Positions 52,601 to 61,600 of a stretch of 64,000 bases of DNA are shown in pieces; position 1 is the stretch's first letter; every line of letters begins with the position of its first letter. Source of the DNA: Caprimulgus europaeus (lineage: Eukaryota > Chordata > Aves > Caprimulgiformes > Caprimulgidae). The stretch is taken from positions 45,995,515-46,059,514 of the forward strand of contig OU015528.1 of assembly GCA_907165065.1 (NCBI GenBank). Reading direction: 5' to 3'. Below the pieces are notes generated by a model, which worked only from the letters and a program-made list of their open reading frames with translations, was not told the DNA's origin and did not search any database. Position numbers and translations under genes: made by a program.

Positions 52601-55600
52601 AAACAGAGAGATGATTATTTAATAATATGCTAGAAAAGTTAATTTAAAAAAAAAAAATAAATCTGCCACCATGTTAATCTAAAGAGAAGCAGAATGAGCT
52701 CACCAGAAATCTCAGCAGGGACCTTGGTTCTGAGCACTGTATAATGCCTATTGCATTTTGTTACAGGTCATAAATAATATCAGGTTTTTTCTCCCTAAAA
52801 GTTAAAGAGAAGTAGTTCCAGTTCTATGGCAGTGATCTGTTTGTCTTATCCATAATACCCAGGATCTAACAATACAGCTTGGACCTCCACTGTTTGGATC
52901 TGTAAAGTCAATTGTGCAAAATGCTATTTCAGGGCAGAAAGTTTTTCACCCTTTTCTGTTTCTTCCAATACTAGAGGAAAAATTGTGGAATTACTTAAAT
53001 TTGTACAAGCTGAGAATCTCTCCTAAAAGCAGCACAACTTCTTCAAGGCCTGGAGCCATTGCTAAAGCAAGCAAGCACTCAGGAAGAGACACTGAGAACT
53101 TTTGTTTGACAGTTAGAGATTTTTAGTTCTTTGAGAAGATAACAGCTTTGCACAGTTCACTCAGTCACATGCATTAAATAGTACTCAATAAACAATACTA
53201 GGTCTATCCTTTAGGCATGAACTGTTTTCCTGTGCAGCCAGGAGGAATTTTCTCTTCACTCTTTGCCTTGAGGCACAGTCATCCTCCCCCAAAAATGCTG
53301 AAATCATTAAAGGAACTTGTTAGCCTTCGCCTCTGTCTCACCCACAACTGCACAACATATTAGCAACACTAATGTGAAAACTGCGTTGGTTTCAACTGAT
53401 TCTGACCTCTGCAGAAATTAAATTAAAGGCTTAAAAGGCTCATGGTACGATACAGTCTCAAACACTCCCATGAGTTTGTGGTTTTTTTTAAATTAAACAG
53501 AACAACATTTAATTTCCTTTAAGTAAATTATTTAATATCCATTTACAGTCTTTAAGAAACGCTTAAAAACTCAGCGTCATTTCTGCTTAACCTTTTGTTT
53601 CTGTTTTTTCTGTAGTGTCACCCTAGTGGATGCCTTATTGATCTCTGCATGCAAATGGGTATTATAATGGTGCTAAAGCAAACCTGGAATAACTTCATGG
53701 AACTCGGATACCCGTAAGTAAATATAATGCCTATGCTTCCGTAGATCACAGAAGAATACTAAGTTTATGCTTTCATATGACCAGTTACATAGAAGAAAGA
53801 TACAGTAGTCATTACAACAGAAAATCCCCCCTAGGTTGCAAAACTCTTAATATAGATTTTCAGATATATAGAGATAGATGGTTTGGGGGCTTTTTTCACA
53901 TTTGACATAGTTTGCAAAAGTGAAAGTGTAAATACATATTAAATAAATAAATAAGATATGGGAAGTACTTGATTTCATTAGATTTTATTCCCTGTTTTAA
54001 AACTCCTTAAAAATAACTGTAGGACTGCTGTATTCCTGGCACAGGAAATATATGTATCAATTTTCAGCTATGTCAGTAAGTTCTAAATTGAATTTCTCCT
54101 CGCTGGGTGATAAAAGGTGCCTGAAAGAGCAGGTATGAACTGGAAAAAGTGCACTGCTGGCACATACACACTCAGAGATAGAAAAATGTACTGACTGGTA
54201 TATAGACAAGTTCCCTAGTGATCTTCAGGGTATCATGGAGCTGTGCCCTAGCTAAAAAGGTGGATGATTATTCATTTTCTGTTGGTTCATTTCTTATTTA
54301 CTAGTATTTCATGAGCATGTTTAATATGATTAATATAGACAGTTGATGCTCGAGACAGTGTGGCAGATCATCAAGGGAAATTATTAAGTGTGAAAGTATA
54401 AGAGAGCTGACATTGTCAGAAAGTTTGCCCTTGCAAAGTTCAGAGGGATTTGGTTCGCTGCAGGATCCACAGCAGAGCTAGTGCAGAGTTCAGTCCCTGA
54501 ACTGCAGACACATGTTGCAGAAGTTATTTCAGACAGCCTCAGTGCCAATCACACCTAGCTGTAATGAAAACAGTAAATTATTTAAATGCACAGAATAATT
54601 GGCAGTAAAGGTACTCAAAGCTCACTATCTTTCCATCTTCCTGGGTTTGCACCTAGTGCTACTTGCCAGAATTTTGCAGCTGTTAGGGCTGGAGGAATTA
54701 GATCTTTCTGCTGCTTATTATTAGGGATTCTGACACCTAATAAATAGCACAGAAGAGGATTAAAGAAGGTAACTGGAGGAGATAGGAGAAGATTGTTTAA
54801 GAACAAGTGATTTAATAGGAATATACTACCTCAGGTGAAGTCAGGCTCTTCACTTTAGAGTCACAAGGAAAATCACAACACAAAACCCACAGTCACAACA
54901 ATGTGAGATACTTCAGCTTATTCTGATGAGAGATGTATTTGCTCTCCAGACCTTTCAGTCCACCTTCTAGCCAGGAAATGCTGCAGGCAAATGTATTTCC
55001 TTTTTGTGTGAAAAGAACACGATCATTTCTGCTAAGATCATGATCAGAGCCAAGACCATGTGGATGGCCAGAGGATTTGGAGGCAATCCTATAGTCCATA
55101 GCAGAACATTGCTGCACCTCCACTCATGCACTCGCTGCTGCCTGCTGAGTGAGAACCAGGCAGAGCCAGCACTAAGCAGTGCCAAGAGTGATAGCACAGA
55201 GTATTTCCCCATAAGAAAGCCCTGGGAGAGAAGCACCAGCAGCCAGTTTTGGAGTGTGTTTTTTGCACCATTTCAGGGTGGCAGCCTGGCTGCAGAGCAG
55301 GCACGAGCTCCCACAGAGACCACAGAGACATGCAGGGCAAGTCAGAAATGCTACTGGCTGTTCCTTGGTGGCAGGAATCCCAGCGCCTGCTGTCACATTG
55401 CTCATCGATACATGTAGCATTGGCTTGTCTTCTGAAATTTCTGCCTGAGGGTTAAAAACTAAATTTCAAAGATGTCAAAGAGAGGCCCTAGAGTGTGATC
55501 TAGAACGTTGGTTGTTTAGTGGTTACATTTTTAATACAAATACTGGCATATCAGAGTGGTGCTTCTGCTTCATACAAACACTACCTCGAAACCTCTGGAA

Positions 55601-58600
55601 GTGTACATCAATTGCCACCAAGACGATTAAGGGAGTGGAGCATCTCCCTTACAAGGAACGGCTGAGGGAGCTGGGCCTCTTTAGCTTGGAGAAGAGGAGA
55701 CTGAGGGGGCACCTTATTAATGTTTATAAATATATGAAGGGTGAGTGTCAGGAGGATGGAGCCAGGCTCTTCACAGTGATATCCAATGATAGGACGAGGG
55801 GTAATGGGTGTAAGCTGGAACACAGGAGGTTCCACTTGGATTTGAGGAGGAACTTCTTTACTGTGAGGGTAACAGAGCACTGGAACAGGCTGCCCAGGGA
55901 GGTTGTGGAGTCTCCTTCTCTGGAGACATTCAAGACCTGCCTGGACACCTTCCTGTGTGATCTCATCTAGGTGTTCCTGCTCCGGCAGGGGGATTGGACT
56001 CGATGATCTTTTGAGGTCCCTTCCAATCCCTGACATTCTGTGATTCTGTGATTCTCCTTTCCTGCATAGATGCATTTGCAATAACTAAGAAACAAAGTAT
56101 AAATTATTGCTTAGTTTGGAGGTGGAAAACTCTAGTTTCAAGTTGATGTTTTTTCTTTGAAGAAGAACATATATCCATAATAAAACCACATTACATCACA
56201 TTAGTCACATTTTGCTCACACATAAATCATAAAATGACAACTCTGAATTTTACTAGGAGTCTTAGATATTTAGTAACAGTGACTATGAGTTTCCCCTCTC
56301 ACAAAGGAGGAAGTTAACTGGGATCCATGTCAGCATATTGGTCTGCCATTCTCAGCCTTCTCACTTTCTCATGGGCAGAACAGGAGAGGCAAAGTCCCAA
56401 AGGGTGCTATGGACTGCAAAGATGTGCCCTTAATTCTCCCACAGTTCATCAGTCACGACCATGGTCATTCATATGAAAGACTTTTTTAGGCTTTTTACAC
56501 ACTAGTGACTAACTGCAAGCTGATGAAACCAAGTGTTTTAATAATTTCTTGTACTTCCAAATTTTGACTTGAAGTCCATGCTTATACTTCTACATTTTTT
56601 TCTTGCACTTCTAAGCTCTAGATTTTAATGCCCTGCACTCAGTTGCACCTACTTCCTTCAGGAAGACAGGAAAATCTCTAACTTCTCTGGTAAATGGCTT
56701 GAATGAAAAAATAATCTAAGCTTTAAGAACATGAGCAATTGGCCAAATCCTGTTCCAGATCCAATGGCCATTTGCCTGCCATTCACAGACCAGACCAGGC
56801 CACTCTGAAGACAAGAAGCAAAGTACAGTCATGGAAAGAATTGAATTATTTGGGTGAGCCATCACCTTCTGTCTTGCTGAGATAAAGTGGCCAACTGCAA
56901 CTCCAGAGAAAATCTCTGTCATGGGTTATTGGGTTTTTTTTCTCTCTATACGAACTGTAACTGGTGTCCTTTGTTGGCCAAACCAGTGCAACTGCCTGAC
57001 CTGGAGGGGCAAAGCTGTTTGTTTCAGATGTGAGCACTCATTTATCTTCTGGCTCAGTGCCTCCCACAGTGTCCCAACATGCTTTTCTTCGGGAACAATA
57101 TTTCCCCCCGAAGTCCAGTACAGCTCCCTCACTTCTTGAGATGGAGATAGCTTTCATATCAGCCATCCATCTCTTGGCCATCACATGTTGTCAGAAGTCC
57201 ACACACTTCCTTCTGCCTTTTTTTCCTTGAATGTTTGGCCGCAGACACCAGTCAGGGCTGCTTTTTCCATTCCAGGATTGCCCAGAGACTGTCACCCTGC
57301 AGACTGAAGTAGAGATGCCAGCTCACACACAGGAAGGGATCAAGCAACATTAGCACTGTATTTACCAATTTCTCAATTAGAGGTCAACTATCTCCATACA
57401 GCATTGCATTCTGCCATATAAATGTCTGAAGACATTTGCCATTCTGTGTAGAGAAAAATAAGCTAAATAAATAATGAAAATATATCAAAATCCCTCCACA
57501 ATTTTAACATCTAGGCCTGGATTACAGCCTATCAGCCATATCTGTTTTCATACTTGTTATGATATGTCATCAACCACATGCATTACTAATGCTCTGTTTT
57601 CATGTACATTGGGAAATTTATTTTGTAAGGTATGTTGTGCACATTTAGCCTCTTCCAATTTTGTAATAAACAGCCACTAATGTTCTTTACCTTCTTTTTT
57701 TAATTTATTTGAAAATGTAGGCTAATTCAAAACTGGTGGACCAGGAGGAAGCTACGACAAGAGTATGGCACACAAAAAAAACCAAGATTCCCACAGTGGG
57801 AAAAGGACTACAATCTGCAGCCTATGAATGCTTATGGACTCTTCGATGAATACCTAGAAATGAGTATGGCACAGACCTTCATTCTGTCTTTTTCACTAGA
57901 TTTTAATTTTGTTGATGTGGGCTGTTGTATTCTTTTAATTAATACTGTATGAAGCTAAAGAGGCTGCAAAATGGTTTTCATTCTCACAGGTCAGGTGAGG
58001 AATGGGAGTGAGTTTGTAAGAACAAAACCAAACCAGTGTAGCTAACCACACTGCTGCTGGTTTGCTAACCTCAGATCTACGAAACACTTATTCTGGCTTT
58101 GTGTGCAGAAGGTCGTTTTCCAAACCAGAGCCCACATCTTTACCTGCATACATTTCTGAAGAACTTTGCCATTATTTTCTAAAGGAAGTTCCCTTGGGCT
58201 TTTATGTTTAAACTGCATGGTACAGACCTGCATGCTTGTTTATGTTTAAAATTCACCATCATTTACTACCTCACATTTACAAAGTAGCTTGGTGCCAAAA
58301 GGCATTGTTCTATCCAGAGGAGAGGGGAGGATCACTGCTCAAAGAAATGTTAAAGGACAAGAACTCTTGCCCTATGTGACTGAACTGCATATGCCATCAC
58401 TCTTTTTTTCTTTTCTTCCTTACACAATTCAAATTCAAATTAATGAGAAATTTGGCAGTCTGAAAACATGCATCTAGAAACTTACACAGTTTTAAACTGC
58501 AGCCCATCTGCACTATAAAGAGGAATATATTCAGCCCTAATCTTTGCAGGTATTGAGAGATCCTACTTGCTGCTGGAGTAACAATGTCCCTTTCTAAAAC

Positions 58601-61600
58601 CAGTTTGTCCACCTCTAAACTTTGCTTCAGACTACAAAATCTAGATGCTGCTGTCCATCCTGGGGACAGATGTGCATTTGTTCTTGTCATCCTTGCTCTG
58701 AACTTTTGACAAGGAATTGCTCTACAAGTGTCACTAGACTATTGTTTGGTACGGCATAACAAGAAATGTTTGTATATTTATACATAGTATTTGTATGCAT
58801 ATATTATTTGGTATCTTAGACCTTGAGATTAGATCTTAACAGTTATACTATCATCTTTCCTTTTTTTCCCTAGTTCTTCAGTTTGGGTTCACAACCATTT
58901 TTGTGGCAGCTTTTCCACTGGCACCGCTTCTGGCCTTACTTAACAATATTATTGAAATTCGGCTTGATGCATACAAATTTGTTACACAGTGGAGAAGACC
59001 TTTAGCTTCAAGAGCCAAAGATATAGGTGAGCTCTTTGCATGTGTGTTTGTTATGTGTGCATGTAATTTTTAAGGCAAAGCACTGACCACTTCACCTAAG
59101 AGCAGATTAAGGTGTTTTCAGTTATCTTCAACACACAATTTGATTCTTCAAAAAAACTTCAAGTACCTAATGCCAATCTACCTATGCAATTAATAGTCTA
59201 TATTGGAAAATGTCTTTTAATGATTTTCTGGGTGACTTAACAGCCAAGATGTTTTAGTAAAGTGATCAGTGTTCTCTGCAGGATTTTCTTTCTGGCAGAC
59301 ACACTGTGTGAACACATGCCACTGCTCAGTTCAAATGTATTAACCAGGCAGAGCAGCTGACACATGAAAGTCAAGTCACCATCCTTTAAGGGGCCTCTGT
59401 GCTTTATATTTACCTGTCCAAAACTGAGCTCCCCTGTGACTCAAGGGCTATGCCCACTAGGGTGGGTCTAGATGCCAAAAGATGACTTGCTCTCAGTGAG
59501 ACACACCTACATTGCTAAACGCAGATTTCACATAACTTTGAGGTCACCCAGCCACAGACTACTGCAAGGGCTCTCCAAACATATTTTGACTATAAATCTC
59601 TTCTGTCCTTGCAGTGTGCAAAAGCAGAACACCTTTATGGAGGACTCTGTAAAAAAAAGTCATCTGCCCAACACTGAATCCCTGGTGTCTTTGGAGGGCT
59701 AAATAGGGTACCTCACTGCACATCTGCATTGCAAAAACCAGTAGTCCACACCATGAAATAGCAAAACTCCAGGCTTTGTGCTCTCAGAATGGTCCGCCAT
59801 GTATCTAAAGTCTGTATCTGAGTGTGGAACTGTGAGTTTAGGTACAAGCCTGGACATCAGCCAGTGCACAGCATACACTGCAGACATAATTCCTGAACAT
59901 TACATAATGTAAATAATAAAAGCACAGAAAAATAGATTTTTTTTCAGGCCAATTCAGGTGTGATTTCTCAAAATAAGTTGCAGTTGCTCTCTATTCAGCA
60001 GAGTTTTCAGGGACAGCTTGATGCCTCGTTAAAATCAACAGGTATGTCTAACCTTCCTTTGGTATGATTTTCAGTGATGGTCCTCATGACCAGATTTGCT
60101 GTGTGCCTGTACCACAAGATATGTCAGATGGCTGAGGATGGGCCAAAGAGCCCAGGTGATGCCTAGAGGCTGTGTGCCATTGTATAGCATTAGCATGCCA
60201 TGAAGATTTTGATGCCGATAGGTACATGCTGACCAGCTGTGCATGAGCTACACACTAGGCCCCTGTGACAGGCAGCTCATGGATTGCACATATTCATGGC
60301 TGCCCTGGCAGGCCCTCCTCAAAGGCCAGATAGCCATCATCATAAGCAGGAAGGCTTACAGCATTTCTTGAAACTGCCCATATGGTTTTGTGGCTTGGTG
60401 GCGCGAAGGCTTTCATGAGCATTTTTGCAGCTTCCTTGAGATGAGTTGCAGGATAAATAAAATTCCCACCAAGTGGGAATGGAAATCTAGTCCACTGAGA
60501 TCCTGCTGTTCAACAGGAAAAAATATTTTTACTTAGTGACTCTCAGATAGAAACTACATAAAAAGACCTTGAGTGGTGGGGACAACTGCTTCAGAGTATG
60601 CAGTATCTATCTCAGGCACTTTGGTTCTTGCTTTTCCTGGAGCTAACATACTCTACTTGTTAACAGGAATCTGGTACGGGATCCTAGAAGGCATTGGAAT
60701 TCTTTCTGTTATCACAAATGCATTTGTTATAGCTGTGACATCAGATTTCATCCCTCGCCTTGTTTATGCTTACAAATATGGACCTTGTGCTGGCCAAGGG
60801 GAAGCTGGACAAAAGTAAGCTTTTCTTTGGGAAAACAGATGCACTTGAAAATCACTTACTGCTTGAATAGGTACAACAGTACTGTCTGTGCATGTTTCGA
60901 TTCCACTAGCCCAAATTTACGGCTTGTGCTTAGGTAACAGATACCAGCCACAGATACTGATGCTTTGCATATTCACAGAATGGGTTGCTGAGTGACTATA
61001 ATTTGTGACATTAATTCAAGAAAAACATGGCAGAGCTGTTACAGAGATTTGGTGTGTGTAAGAGTATGCTGCACAAGCTGCACTTCCCAGCTGGTGTACT
61101 TGGATATAACCCTCTTTTCATTCTGAAGCAATGCTGATATTTATCAGTTATGGCTTTAATGAGCATTTTAAACTTATTCATGAGGCTTTTTTTTCCTGAT
61201 ATATTATTCAGCATGTATTGCTCAAAAAAAGTAGTATCTAACAAGAGGAAGCAATTCCTAACTAATAAATCAAGGTATACTTACAGAGCAAAGTAAATTG
61301 TTTTTCTTCTAAAACTAGAGTCCTTAGGTAAATCCTTCAGGAGACATTTGTGAACTGAATCCGTGCTGCCTAAATGGATTTTATTTCAGTGTTGCTAAAC
61401 ACTGAGATTATATTAGCATGTACATACTACCAGCAAGTATGAGTATACCTGCTACTTGGAAACTTTTAAAATCTGTTTTAAAAAAGGCTGTTGCACTCAG
61501 GGAAGGTAATTGAATCCAGGTGGATACAAATATACAGTTTGCAAATAATCTCCTAGCAGCTCCATTAGCGAGGACCCTACTGTTCAAAGAAACCCAAGCC

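Noticed and set aside
55512..55970. 152-codon plus-strand frame as a host gene
   Set aside because: From about 55609 it is the end of a CR1 second reading frame; the first 30 or so codons are unrelated intron.
60573..60666. Upstream extension of exon q as a read-through or alternative start
   Set aside because: The frame is open by chance in intron p-q; homology starts exactly at the acceptor (GIWYGILEG).
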